Assembly (NCBI RefSeq): GCF_027744825.2
Contig: NC_071334.1
Location: 67,926,937 to 67,990,936, forward strand
From: Synchiropus splendidus
Taxonomy: Eukaryota; Chordata; Actinopteri; Syngnathiformes; Callionymidae
Direction of reading: 5' to 3'
DNA length: 64,000 bases
The number at the start of each line of letters is the position of its first letter. Position 1 is the stretch's first letter. The translations under genes were made by a program, and so were the position numbers. The notes under the pieces were generated by a model that searched no databases, was not told the origin of the DNA, and saw only the letters and a program-made list of their open reading frames with translations. This document shows, piece by piece, positions 50,195-63,054 of this stretch.

Positions 50195-50425
50195 CCTCTG
50201 ACACTGCTTACGATCGTCCTTTGCCTCATCATGCAACTTGTCATGTGGTCATCCGAAATGCTGTTTTGCCGAGGGGTTTGGTCTTAGTTTTGCAATGCTT
50301 GTACAATTTATGCGTCGTGTCCTCCTCTGTGTTTTGGGCATTTGGTAGCCCAAACTGGCACCAAATGCTGGACGTCAACAAGGCCTCTGCTGGAAAAGAT
50401 GGCTATTCTACCACACCTCAAAGGA
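50195..50425 (-). pseudogene. BED-zinc-finger hAT transposase relic, copy 1
   Basis: On the minus strand the reading is SIWCQFGLPNAQNTEED, TTHKLYKHCKTKTKPLGKTA then FRMTT and a stop. This resembles the BED zinc finger at the N-terminus of teleost hAT-like proteins (S.VWKHFG....T..VCKHCKT...Y.GNTSNM..H). The first zinc cysteine is Tyr here (YKHC), and the second half of the finger is lost. The nucleotide sequence is clearly related to 63140-63400 (TTGGTCTTAG.TTTGCAATGC, TTTATGCGTCGTG.CC, TTGGTAGCC.AAA). Alternative names such as domesticated ZBED are unlikely because of the stop codons. Confidence 0.7.
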
Positions 50426-50429
50426 TCAC

Positions 50430-51980
50430 AGTGGTTTTCAGCGTGTTTTGAACAGAAAAACCCAGAAAGAAACATCATAATGACTGTTGCTCGCAGAAGT
50501 CAAGTCGCACATTCTGGCTGGACAATGTGAAGAGTTGGATGGTGTGAGGATGAATGCAGATTTGAGTTTGTTTTACTTCTCACAATTAAAAACAAGCACT
50601 TCTATCTTATCAAGACAAAAACATGTCTCCTTATCCAGGTGTCAATGGATTGAAACAGATAACAGGTAACCATGATGAATGATTATTCTGGGATAATACA
50701 CATGTATTCGATCATTTATATTAATATTCCTCCCAATTCCGAGTGAAAAAAAAAAAAGATCTATTTGAGTCTATTCTAGCAGGACACCAAGAAATAGGTG
50801 TTATATGAATGGTTTTGCAAGGACTGTCACTCAAACTGTGATAAGAATTTATAGGCACACAGTCTAAAATGTGAGGTCTTATTCTCCAGTTCCCAGTTCT
50901 CATTTGTGGTGAGAATAAGAAGTGGGGTTCGTTGACAAAAAGTGACAGATTCAAAGACAAAATTGAATCAGGCGACGCCCTCTATCTGCTCCTTTTTCCG
51001 TTTTCTGAAAATGGACACCACGGTGCACCTAATGAATCCGGTCCGAGTGTGCGTGAGGTGAGAAAAGAAGACAATGCCAAGTGTTTCTCGACCAGCTGTC
51101 AGTCACCAATGTCCAAAGTGGATGCAATTCAGGATGAAGCTGCGGGATGACTTCATTTAAATTGGGTTCAGGGATTTACTCCAGAGGAGTGGGGGACTAT
51201 GGTGAGAGATGAACGCATGACTTGTGACACCAAATCTCATGTGAATTCATGACCCTGGATCAATATGGTGGAACGAGCTGTACGGGAGAAAGTCTTCACA
51301 TGAAAAACAAACCATTCCATTCATTCAAACATGAATATATCTACGCAGTACTCTTCAAGGGTCCAAGTACCCCATATTTTCATGCACTGACAGATCATTT
51401 TCAAGTGTCCATTTGCAGTCTTCTCCTTGACTAGTCTACCACGTGACGTCCACAGAAGCTTCAGTTCAAATGTGGGATATTCTGGTAATATTTTTTTGCA
51501 TGTTTCTGGTTGGTACCTAAGTTACCACTGTCATTTATTTTTCAATAAGTGATTCGGTTTCTCAAGACTACATTTATTTTACAGGACTCATCTATGACGC
51601 ATTAGTGCATTCACAAGACGTTAGATGGCTACACAGATGAAGATATTCATGTTTATTATCACGTATGACAACTGGTAACCAGGTTTGTGAAATATCATAA
51701 GGTGTGAAATGTGAGAGAATAGTATTATTAAGTGAAGGCACGCTTACGTCTGAATGTCTTTTGCTATTCAAATCAACATCACAATGTAAGAGAATGTGAT
51801 TTCCGAATCACAAAGGCTGTGTTCTGTAAAGCGATAGGTGAGCTCCAGGGGGCCGCGGTAGAAATTTCTGGCAACCCACTCCGCCAAATCTGGTGCCCCA
51901 ATCCACCAGTCACAGAGGCGCCAAGCTGTCACTTCAGCAGTGACTGCAACGTCTGATGACGGAGAAAGTTCCCTGCACAG
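50430..51980. other. No recognisable gene
   Basis: Several open frames of about 60-80 codons have no family resemblance. The part 51840-51985, just before the shared segment, is GC-richer but unmatched elsewhere in the window except for CTGGCAACCCACTCC, which also occurs at 34012-34026. Confidence 0.5.
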
Positions 51981-51988
51981 CATTTTCC

Positions 51989-52101
51989 CGTGCATGTGCC
52001 GTAGGATGCAAACTTTACATAACAGATTGAAAGAACCTCCACAGCAGACATGCTGCTGCCGAGTGAGCAGCAGCGAGTAGGGAGGTGCGGACGCATCACA
52101 A
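51989..52101. repeat. Segment shared with the nested element at 44737-44852
   Basis: CGTGCATGTGCCGTAGGATG, CAAACTTTACATAACAGATT, and GCGGACGCATCACAA are shared in order with CGTGCATGTGCTGCAGGATG, CAAACTTGACATGACAGACT and GCGGACGCATCACAAA at 44737-44852. This is a partial copy of the same mobile element; its full limits are not visible. Confidence 0.75.
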
Positions 52102-52109
52102 CCAGTGTA

Positions 52110-55100
52110 TGCCACGTATATAGCCTTTTTTTTATTATTAATACTCTACAGTGACTGAATATTTTTCTTTTTACAGTTAAATAGTTCAGTTAAGATACGC
52201 TATTCATGTGTTTAATTTATCGTATATATTTCTGTTCATTTTTGTACTGCCTTTCCTTGAGCGGAAACATACAGCCCATAAGTCCCAGTGTGGGTTCAAT
52301 CAGTTGATATACTGTAACTAGGAGTCAGAGTCTTGGGTACCATTTAACATTTACAGCGCCTGAAAACTTAAAATCAGTACAAACAACAGCAATTTGATAC
52401 TCTCTCAGGTCACACATTAGCATTGCTCGGATTCGAACTAATGAGTTTCACATAGTGCTGCCAAACAAAATCAATCTTTCCCCTGGACCCCAACCCTCCC
52501 CTGGTATTTATATCCAACAAACAAAGCAAATCTGTGCACACCCTGCAGGAGCTTTTATCGGGCTGAAATATAATGACAACACTGAACCTCTGCACAGCCA
52601 CTCACAAGAGACGCCACACTGCACTGTTGCTGCACTCATCGGCACTAATTGTGCATTTCCCTGTGACAATGGAGCTCACATTTACACCCCTTTTGATGAA
52701 CAGAAATCTCCCCAATGCAATCATGTCCGATTGGATTTTACAAGTCTGCAGAGTCTGAAATACATCAGGAAGTTTCAGAAACTGGGGTAGTTGGATAATT
52801 GAATTGGAGGAGGTGGCAAAAACCAAGCTGCCAAACGGAAAATCCTGACGGAAACACAAAGCGTGAAAGTGGTCGCAGCTTTCCTGTCGCTGACAGATTT
52901 GTTCATGGAGGTGTTAATGAAGTGTAGTGACACTCACACACACACGAGCACGGGCCATGACCGCGATTCCCTCGATGCCGCCGTCCGTCTTTTCAAGCTA
53001 CACTTCTCCGTGAGCCGTCCCACTTGCACACGCTCTGAATGTCCAAACACGAGTTCTCTGCACGCAGACAGGTTCCACGCAGGCTTCCTGTCACTCATTA
53101 CACCTCTTCATCACAGCGTGACTTGCAGTGAGTGCAACAGAGCAGGTTTTATTGATGCGTTAAGCTTCATCTTCCGATACAATGCTGTTTTCTACCTTTT
53201 AGATAAGCACGTTTTCGGACTTTCAAGGCAGCGAGACCCTCACCTCTCTCTAATTGCCTCTCAGACTTCAGCCCTCAGCACTGCAGGGTTGATCTTGGAC
53301 AATTACTTCCAAAAGTTGTTGACTCTGCAATGACTCCGACCGCATCTTAGAACTGCTCGACCCGGTCTGCTGACTCACCTCCCATGAATTCCGGAGGGTC
53401 TAGACAGCGCCGTTGAATGTGTTTGCATCCTGATGAAGGACACTGGGAAAAGTATCTGTGTTGTCCAGGCAATAACCAACATGTCTATCCAAATATTCAC
53501 TGCCACTCCACAAGACAGGCGTCAGAATGGTCCGGAGGACAGCGTGACTCTGGCGGAGCATCAGCCATGTCATCGATGGCAGAATCAAGACGGCTGCCAG
53601 AAATAGAAAGCGCTAATTGATTAAAAAGAGCAGTTGTGTCTGGACCTTGGATGATCGGTGCGACTGACTTCATCCATGTCAGTGAAGACAGAGAGATTTT
53701 TTGGTTGTCCTTTGTGATACTTCATCTTCAACATCAGATCTGAGTGAAATGTCCCATTTGCAGCCCATTTTTTCACAACACAAATTGTAATTCAAGTTCA
53801 ATTCCACTTAAGTGTTTGGTATCTTTCAGCTCCATTGTCCAAGTTTAAAATAGATGTGTGACGTTTTGTGCCCTTGAAAGCCTTTGATATGCAAATGCAC
53901 CGCAAGATAACACACCTAAACTCCTTCTTATCTTTTTTTTTTTTTTTTAAATCATGCAGTGTTCTATCCAAATCTGTCCTGCGTTCTGCAACAGAGGGAA
54001 CATCACCTTTTACTACTGCATGACACTGTTGGATGAGGTTGAGCAGATAGATGTCCATTGTCCAAAAGGTACAAGAGAGCAGAAGTGTGTTTGTAAAGTG
54101 GAAGAGAGCTTGAGGAAAAAGCATTACTTTACATTTAATGTGTAGCTGACTGTGAAGTTTTGTATTTTAAGTTTGATACAAAATTCCCACTGTTGTTATT
54201 ATATACTAGCTACAGCAAACATGGGCATCAGGAACAATGCCATTTTTTATTTTTCATGACAGTCTTTAATTTGAACGAGCACAATAGATGTCAAGGACAA
54301 CAGCAGCACTTTGGTCAAATCCTTTTCAGAGTGTTATTCAAGTATCAGATTTTTATTTGGGCATGACGCCCTCAAGGACGGCAAGAAACACTTGAAACTC
54401 AAGATCTATACAGAGAGACCAGTCACTTTAACATGTACTTCTATCAAGGACAAACAGGTTCTTCCAAGTGGAAAATAAAATTGAGTTTATTTCACGTGAC
54501 ATCTGAGTGGATTTTCAGTCTGATATGTTGCTCCTGTACAAGGACAATGACTCAATTCTTCCAACAGGCAGCGGCACAGATGTGTGGGAAAAAAAAAAGA
54601 ATGGAAAATTATAAATGTAAATAAAAAGGAGTGGGCGAAGTGTTTATCCCAGCACTCTCCTGAGCATCATTTTTCAGCTACAGATGAATAAAAACACATT
54701 TTTCTATGGGAAACAAAAGCTGAAAAAGGTAAAATCGATGGATTTTTTTATAATTAAGTGAACCAAAGATAGAAAATTACAGGTTTAAAAGGCTTTATCT
54801 TGTCATTTAAAATAAAATCAAATTATTCCAATAAATAAATACATGAAAAAGTATGTATATAGTGACATTATTTATTGGATAAAATCACATACTTGAGTAA
54901 TTATAGTCATCATCGAGAAAAAATATGTTATTTAGTGGCAATTTATATGAAATCTATAACAATAACAGGTAATAAAATCTTTTCAACGGTGAGTTTCAAG
55001 TTAGTTAACAGAAAAATGAGTTTTTAAAAGCGCTACAAGAAGCTCAGTAGTTATCAGTTAGAATATCAGTAGTTTAGAACAAGCTCTAAACTACTGATAT

Positions 55101-56380
55101 TAGAAACAACCTGAGGGGAGCCGGATAAATCCAGGTGTGAAGCGGAGGTTTCTATTTAGAAATATTGATCAGCATGATGGATGGTCACTTCGCGGTCCCA
55201 TCACAGTACACAAACACACTCTCAGCAGAGGAACACACTCCCTCACACGTCTGCAGCAGACAGATCATTATCAGACAGCAGATTGGTCCGTCACAGGAAG
55301 GACAGGAAATGAAGATACGGGTCAGCCTATCGAGATCCTCCGGAGACTACAGAAGAGGGAGGCATGTATCACTCTAATCTCAGTCTTTTGGGATGTTGTG
55401 TGATCACAGCGGCAGGAAGCGCTGTAATGAAGTAGAGACCAACCCATTGGATGCAGCTTTGAAGATATGTTTCTGAAGTAATAAGCACAATTTCCTCACC
55501 CTTGACCTCAGCGCGGTTCGTGCAGTGTGATCGTGGTTTCTTCAACTCCCCAAAGAGCAGCTACGACAGTGATGTACTTGACCTTTGAAATGATCAATTA
55601 TGTTGGTCAACTACATTTTGTTTGAGTTGTATATTGTAAAATGAAACGTTTTTTCCCCCAGAATTTGGTGGTTTTATTTATACAAAAAAGTACTGGCCTT
55701 GGTCGATTCCACCTGCGACTAGCCTCTTCTTTTTTTTTTTTTTTTGTGGAGTTAGAATACATGCATGTTTTTGTTCTGTTTTTACTGCTGCAAAAATACT
55801 TCCCCTTAAATGGTGCACAGTTATGGCATAGATCTTCCTCTGCCTTTTTTGATGCTGTGTCTTTGTTGAGTGACAAAGACAATGATGCCACATTTCAAGA
55901 ATGGCAGTAGCACTTAGAGCAAATGAGGCAGCCCTTTGCCAGTATTCAATCGGCACTCTTGAAGCCACAGCAAAACTTCAACATATAACTCAGTAGCTGT
56001 TTTGTAGTGCAACTAGTTAGAGCAAACATCTGTACGAGAGGCATCCAGCTCATTTTTGGGGTGGTCTCTAACTACAGCAGCAGGGTGTCAGACGAGCTAA
56101 AGACACTGGTCCGGCATCAGCGGGAGAGCGCAGCACGCTGCTAGTCAGGGAGCCACGGCAGGCAGCGGATGTGACCGTCATGTCACGACAGGTTTCAGCT
56201 CTCGTCCCTTCTTCTCTCTCGCACTGGCGGTGCTGGGCAGAACCCTCCAGAGACGGACTTGTCCAGACTTGCTGATTCCTGCCCACTGCCCCCAGGTTGC
56301 ACAATCCCATCCGTCTAATGTATATTTCTTTTTTCCTTCTTAATGATGCTTTTTTTTTTTGACTGGTGCAACACATACAG
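52110..56380. other. No recognisable gene
   Basis: The longest open frame (52863-53333, 156 codons) has no family resemblance and is probably chance. A perfect hairpin sits at 55062-55101. Other parts are AT-rich with A/T runs. I see no exon. Confidence 0.6.
55062..55101. repeat. Perfect 17-bp inverted repeat (hairpin, 6-nt loop)
   Basis: AATATCAGTAGTTTAGA, then ACAAGC, then TCTAAACTACTGATATT. The arms are exact complements. Shorter direct echoes (CAGTAGTT) occur just before it at 55045-55052. It could be the core of a foldback element, a structured transcript or a chance snap-back from replication slippage. Confidence 0.9.
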
Positions 56381-56382
56381 AG

Positions 56383-56951
56383 TAGGACTGTCACAATATG
56401 AAAAGTTCAGCAGTCACTAACAATAGATTTTCCACACCGATTTGATACCATAAAAAAGGAAAAAAATTACTCCAAGTGCGCTACTACTAACTCCTACTTC
56501 GAATACGAATGGTAGCTGTTTTCTGTATGTACTTGTACTTCACCAGCATAAAACTAAAAATTAAAACACAGGATTTAGTCTCACGTAATCGTATTGTTCC
56601 CATAAGACTTCAGGAACTGAGACGTGCAGGTCTCACACTGGTCATGGACTGTTTGTTCCTCTTCCCTCTGGCAGGAGGCTACGGTCCATCCAGACCAGAA
56701 CCTCCCTGTCACAGGAACAGCTTCTTCCCCTCGGCCGTCAGACTGTGAACAGCCTTGTTGTTATTTATTTTATTTTATTTTTTGTCAGCATTTAATTCCA
56801 AAGCACTTTCCTAGTTAGTGGGCTCCCCACTGACCATGGTAATAAATTGGATTCTGATTCTGAAGAACCGAACAGTCAATAAGCAGAATTCACAGTGGTA
56901 GTAAGTTGTATTTCATTAGAACTGAAATATCAGTTCTTGTGACAACCCTAC
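56383..56951. mobile_element. MITE with TAGGACTGTCACAA ends, interrupted by a LINE fragment
   Basis: The left end TAGGACTGTCACAATATGAA and the inverted right end TAGGGTTGTCACAAGAACTG are imperfect inverted repeats. Between them, from about 56590 to 56863, lies an unrelated LINE 3' end, so the MITE is split into two arms. Confidence 0.7.
56590..56863 (+). mobile_element. L2/Rex-like LINE 3' end, nested
   Basis: The frame reads CLFLFPLAGGYGPSRPEPPC then HRNSFFPSAVRL and a stop. This is the usual '..PLPSGRR.RSIR.RT...NSFFPSAVRLLN' terminus of teleost L2/Rex-like LINEs. It is followed by a T-rich untranslated part and a tail AATAAATTGGATTCTGATTC. The 5' truncation is extreme: only about 45 codons remain. 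Confidence 0.85.
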
Positions 56952-56954
56952 AAT

Positions 56955-58420
56955 GGAGCCAGTTACAGTAAAAAAAAAAAAATAGAGTATAAGAAATTAG
57001 TATTGTGCCATTTTCTTTAATGTCTATCTGCAGTGGTCTCTGACATTGATATCACAAGTTTGAATGGTCTCACACAGTCAAGTATTAAAGTGCATCACTG
57101 ACTCATAAAATATATGGAGGCGAGACTTGAACTGGAATTGGCCTCGCCGCCAAAGAAATGCAAAATGTATTCCAGCTGAAATTACCTGCGGAGCCTTTAT
57201 TTTGTCTCCGTATAGTAAAGCCATCCGTCAGCCAACTTTCATAGAGCGGGAAATAAAGTAAGGGGAAGAGGTTACAGAGGGGAGTGACAGGAAAGCATGG
57301 CGAGGATAAATGAAAGTACGAGGGGCAGAAATTGAGAAATTGATGAGTGGCAGAAATGCAAGGTGAGAGGGATGGCGGGAGATGAAGACGCATGACAGCG
57401 GCGGCGAGGTGAAATGTGGAAAATAAATAAAATGAAGTGATGAAGACATAAACAAGATGTAAGCATTGATTTCTTCAGACAGCTTTGAGTTAAGACCAGC
57501 AGGACACAGCATGATAAGGCCCATCTATCCGCCAGTAAACAGTCTGAGAAAGCCTCCGACCGCAACAGACTGTGCCAAAAAAAGAATCACACACGTGCTC
57601 AGCAGCACACAATTCACCCACTGTATATCAATACCATAGATCCACTCCAAAGCTGGAGCCGCTCTTCTCACACACTCCCGCAGCGGCCGCTAACTGACCG
57701 AATTCACAATAAAGCTCCTTTGCCCTTCTCAATTGATCAGTTGACAGAAACTCAATACACAATCAGATGGAAGTGAAAGGACCGGTGCCTTACTCACAGT
57801 GAGACACTCGACCTGCTGTAATCCTAATCTGCTCACAATGGTTTCACTTCGAGATCATCCCAAAAGCAAACTTGGGGGGGAAAGAGATCCTGTCGAGATA
57901 TTCAGATCAATATCATGCGGCGCAGCAAATCTCGGAAGAGCGTCGAGTCTGGATTCAAGGGTTTACTGTGCCTCAAAAAGGAGAAATGATGAATGTGACT
58001 GGAAGACCTCAGACTTGAGTTGTGAGTACATAAGGTCACAAACACTCACCTTCCCGGAGCTTTTCATCAGAGCCGGTAACTATACGTCCTCCTGCGCGTT
58101 TAAGGAACCAGAATCTAAATACATTTAAACAGCACGTGCGCTGTTCCTCTCATGATGTCATGACTTGCACAAAGAGAGCCTCTGAAGACAGATTTATTCA
58201 AGAGGGTTCCTCAAGGCTCCAAGCCAAGAACACCTACTCTGGTGATAATGAGACTTGATTCAAGATGGAAGACTGAGCCGATCATGAAAGAGACCCCATT
58301 ATATATACATTTACATAAGGATGTCTACCTCCATTTCAAAGACTCAATGTCCTCATTAATGATGGTAATAGTCCTTTTCAAAGCATTTCCGATTTAAGAG
58401 GGCAGTTTTTTTTATGCACG
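56955..58420. other. No recognisable gene
   Basis: I find no exon, transposon end or long repeat here. The minus-strand open frames at 57103-57565 overlap each other in different frames and look random. Confidence 0.6.
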
Positions 58421-58423
58421 CAT

Positions 58424-59010
58424 TAGGGCTGGACAATATGGCGTGCAATTCATGTCCCGAAATATTGTGGCTGAACAGCAGTACGCGCTTGACTTGTCTT
58501 GGGTTTTATCAAAAACCTCAGGTGTGCTATCAGGATGTGAACATTCCAGATGCTGCAAAATCAAATCTGTCTGGTTCCCACCCTGGTCCTGCATGGAATG
58601 TTCCATCAGCGACGAAAACTATACCTTCAACGTGCAGCTGAGGCCAGCAAACCACAAACCTCATTTATTCAGCCAATGGCAAACACCTCAGTTTGTAGTT
58701 TGACATTGGGAAAGTGGACTTTTGCATGGTATGCTGACGTCTGACGTTGCATGTGACGCGTTAGGTTTTCAGTTAAAGCACATGTTCGCCTCCTGCGGGA
58801 TATAGTGACGCCGTGGGCAGTGTGTTGCGTAAAAGAAAGACAGAGGTTGGGGTCAGGAGTCGCCAAAAACGTGACGTTCCTTTGAGGTTGTACATGCAAG
58901 GCTAATACCACAAAGGCTGAATTATTTTAGGCAAGAACTGAATTGTCCGGAGAATATTGAGATTTTGATTTCTTTTCTTCTTTTTTCAAATCATTGCAAT
59001 ATACACATTG
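58424..59010 (+). mobile_element. Probable hAT-like MITE, left end only ('TAGGGCTGGACAATATGG')
   Basis: TAGGGCTGGACAATATGGCG is a typical hAT-type terminus in fish. Toward 58960-59010 the sequence AATATTGAGATTTTGATTTC, with T-rich and GCAATATAC parts, resembles the opposite subterminal region. No matching GTCCAGCCCTA end follows, so the right end is lost or diverged. Confidence 0.5.
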
Positions 59011-59014
59011 TACA

Positions 59015-59395
59015 TTGTATATTCATTCCTACGGCAAGGATGAAAACTTAAGTTAATCATCAGTTTCAACTTGCTTTTCTAGACACATGGACGCACATTT
59101 TATACAACTTAAGAACCGAAGACGAATTAAACAATTTCTAAAAACCCAGCTCAATAGATGCGTGAGGGAGTCACCTGTTTCTGTGGCAGGTCTTCCGCTT
59201 CTAACCACTCCCAAATGGCCAACGCTGTGTTTCATGGAGATTAAGTCCCTTGAATGCGCTTGTGGTCCACCTAGAGCCACTTCGGAACTCGTCCAAAACA
59301 ATTACACTGGTTTCGCCTGAGGTTAGCTCCAGTCATTCCATTTGTTTATTAGCCTCTTGCACAGTGATTCGAGGCCAAATATCTTGTTTTGATGC

Positions 59396-59430
<35 letters not shown>

Positions 59431-61255
59431 TTTAAAAATGGCTTATATTTGTCATTTGATCGGCTGATCATGATGACAAATATCGTAAATACCGATAAAT
59501 CGGTGCTGGCCGAATTTAAACAGGGAAGTGTGAATATAAGAGCGCTCTACATTTATTTTGATTATTTGTCCTCTAGCTAATATGTACCAAGTATCTATTA
59601 AATAAAACCTTTAATTTACACTTAATTTAATTTACACACAAATCATCATCAAGTGGACAGAACATTCACTCAAACAGATTGGCAGTTACACAAAGGAAAC
59701 AACGGTCTTCACAGTGAGATCAGTGTTTGCATAAAGCACTTCTTTTGAGAGAAATTATTCTCATCTCATTCTCATCAGTAAATGTAAGACTTCTGAGGCA
59801 TATTTCCAAAATGAATGATAAAAAAAACCTTTGAGTGATCAAAGACTGACTCAGAAGTAGGGACACACCAAATCCATCTTCACTATAGCTTCTCAGAACA
59901 AAATGCTCGGCACCCAAGTAAAAACATATATTCCACAGACTTCACTTTGATCTCCAAGGAAAGAATCTGTGACAAAATAACCACAAACAGGTAAACTGAC
60001 TTTCAACTCTTCGCTTTAAGGCGCACCTCTCTGATCTGCTCTAATCTGTAAGCGAGAGAAGGGACCTCAAGTTTCCGGCAGGCACATCCATCTCCAGTGC
60101 CAGAAAATGTCCCCGACTTTCTGGTGTTGATCAGTACCCAGTTATCTTAATCAATACCTTCCAAATAGGGAGGTCAAGAAAGGCCATTAGTAATGCATAG
60201 CCCAATGAATATATTTTGGTTTTCAGGAGCAATTTTTAGTGATATATATTTTCAACCAAACAAATTGTAACAAAGCCATGTGACAACAAGGGTAGACCGA
60301 CAGACACTTCAAGGTTGGACGAGCAGCATGACTACAGGCCTTCCTAAAAACACACGGCTTTTAAAAGACAAAGCGGAAAACGTTCACACACCAAAGGCCA
60401 GCTGGGATTTGCCCTGATACTGACTGGTTTGGAGAATTCCATCTGGGAATATGGAAAGCATCTGCCACCTTTGATAAAAGAGCATTTGCCTGTGATGTTT
60501 TAATTAAGACAACTTTCATGTTCACGTTGACAGTATTGGCGATGCTGCAACAACATGAAGAAAGAAAGACCAAGGGTGTAAAAAATGGTAATTTCACACA
60601 AAATATGACATGAAATAAAAATGAGGCAAGACTTTGCAAGGCGTGAGCTTGCAACTCGCGCTTCCACTGGGATTGTTATCAAGCCGACTGCTCCTCGGGT
60701 AACTCACATGTCTGACGGGGGAAACGACTTTATCTCCTTTCCCTCTCTGCCAGTGGAACCGATGAATTCTTGGTGAGAACAATGAAAGTAACCGTGGCGT
60801 TTCTGAGATGCACACAGATTCATGCAAGGATTAACAGCATCGAATATTTATGTCTATGTTGACATGGAAGTGTGATTCAACTCCCTCTCTGGACAGAGAT
60901 TTAAGTGCGTGTTCAAATGCAAGACGATTAAAGAGGTCTTTTTTTTTGTCTCTGAAGTTATGATTTTTTAAGAATGTTTTTGTTAATTCATGTTTTCATC
61001 AGTGATTGATTCATTTATACTTCTCTCCCTTAATCTGTTGGTTAGGCCACTGACTGCAATATATGTTGTTTGTAAGGTCTATTCAACCGTTTTTGCAAGT
61101 TACTCAATATTTTATGTTCAGCTTAAACAACAAAACCATTCTGTACAACAATGTATACTATCCATTTTGTTCTTGTAAGGTTTGCCAGCAAATTACATTG
61201 AATTATGAACAATTTGAACACGTTGACGACCAACGTGAGGAGATTACGGTTTTTT
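59015..61255. other. No recognisable gene
   Basis: A (TA)n tract lies at 59399-59429, followed by an 'AAATATCGTAAATACCGATA' remnant near 59480. Otherwise nothing is delimited. Confidence 0.6.
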
Positions 61256-61259
61256 TTTT

Positions 61260-61600
61260 TTTCATTCTTTCTATACACTATGGATCTATGAGACACTCAT
61301 AAAATATCATGCTTCATGGTTTAAAAGCTGGCAAACTAAAATAAATGTAAAACCAAAACGTCCTCCAAAAGGTGAAGAGAGGAAGAATTATTGTAGTTAT
61401 GAAACAAGCTGAGGCAAAGAATGTAAAAGATTTGTCCGAAAATGACCCAAACTAGTGAATGAGTTTTTTGGCCTAAATTGTCAGATTTTTCTTTTTCCTT
61501 CAAGACAAAATTATGACCAGAAACTTGCAAGTTTGTCTCAAAAACATGTGAGATTGTGATGGAATTTTTTGTCATATTACCAAGCTCTTTCTGGAGAGTA
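61260..61600 (+). repeat. Dispersed repeat family E, copy C
   Basis: Blocks TTCATTCTTTCTATACACTA, AAACAAGCTGAGGCAAAGAA, TTTGGCCTAAATTGTCAGAT, GACCAGAAACTTGCAAGTTT and GTGAGATTGTGAT are shared in order with copies A (10539-11060) and B (15840-16198). The part between the first and second blocks is shorter or replaced. Confidence 0.75.
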
Positions 61601-61604
61601 AGCA

Positions 61605-63015
61605 CTTTTGCATTTGACCGAGGTTCCTTTGCTGGTGCACCTCAGGTTATTTTCAGTGAAGAAGTGTGTCGTGGCTTAAAAAACACTATGATACCGTAGA
61701 TGACCAGCCTTTCTCAGCGGCAAGAAAGCCCCAAGAGCTCTCTCTCTCTCTGAATTGGAGCCCCACTACGTATTACTAGCGTGTACGTTTCCCCTCAAAC
61801 TGTGCTGCTTATACTTCAAACTCTTTCTGCCAATTCCATCCCATTGCATTTTTATTTCGTCTGCATGTTGTTGTCATCTTTATCTACCTTGATATTTCTG
61901 TGACAATTCTATTCTTCAATTCTTTTTCAGTTTAAGGTCTAAAATCCGACTCAAGTCTGGCTCACCTTGGCCACCACTGCTAAATTTCTCTATTTCTTCT
62001 TTAGTTCTTTCAGTTTCCCACGCCTTCCAGTCTGCAGCATCTCCATCCGATTAACTTGCTTGTCTGATAACCAATCTTGATTCCTGTCAAGGCATCAAAC
62101 ACGACGTACAAGTGTTCTCAACTCATCTCTTCAAAATGTAAACGGTCAGAACTTGGGGTCCACAGTTTTGCAGACTCCTTCCTGAACTTTTAACCAGGCG
62201 AACCCCTTCATTATCCATGAGTACCACACGGTTTTCATGTTTTGATGATGAGACTCTTGATGTAGCTGAGAGCTGTGAACATACAGTCCAGCAGAGAAGC
62301 ACTGCAGGTTAGCAGGGGCCAGGCAACTTCCATCCCATACCTCAAAAACATTATTCTATCCATTTCATTTCTCAAGACTTCCGACCCGAGCCACGCTGAC
62401 TCAACAACTGGAAACAGTCTTTGATGTGAAGTGCCCATGAAATTACGAAATCCTTACTATATCACATCAAGAGAAAACAAATATCTCGCAGAACCAGCTG
62501 ACGGAGCAGTTTATTTCCTTTTATATTTTGTGGATAGCTTTAAATACATTTTGCTGAAATAAAGTTTCCAGAAATGCAAAATCTACACCCACTCTGCTCA
62601 TTATCCTTGCCTCCAATGTCCCTTCAGCCTGTCTCTCTCACACCGACCGCGAGTGTGTGAAGTCACATAAAGAGTCTCAGATGATTTATCTCCAGTCTTG
62701 CTGCTGCCACAATAAGCTAGCTGTCAATACAATCACGGCTGCTGCCAGAGCGTGCACACTCATACAAGCAGCACAACCATTCATTCCTCCGGCTCTCACC
62801 TATCCACACACATTTCTTTCAGAGTCAGACGTCCATCTACCTGCTTTTCATGCCGCCGTTCAGCTAGTTTACCAGCAGCGACGAGTCAAAGCACCAAGGT
62901 GTGTTTAGCTCACCCACAATCTCATTGGTACTTTTCAAAATCGGATCTTTCTGTGACAGCGATCTGAACCGCTGCTTTTTAACACTGTATTCAAGTGCAA
63001 ATGTTGGGGCCACAA
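61605..63015. other. No recognisable gene
   Basis: A short CT run is near 61738. The open frames at 62657-62967 are in two frames of the same stretch and show no family resemblance. Confidence 0.6.
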
Positions 63016-63016
63016 T

Positions 63017-63054
63017 TGGATTTAAAATCGAGTTTTGGATTTAAAATCGAGTTT
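63017..63054. repeat. 19-nt tandem duplication
   Basis: GGATTTAAAATCGAGTTTT is repeated twice head to tail. This is a recent small duplication at the 3' edge of the BED-type relic. Confidence 0.9.

Noticed and set aside
52863..53333. 156-codon open frame
   Set aside because: It has no recognisable domain, low-complexity THTHT content, and no splice or conservation support.
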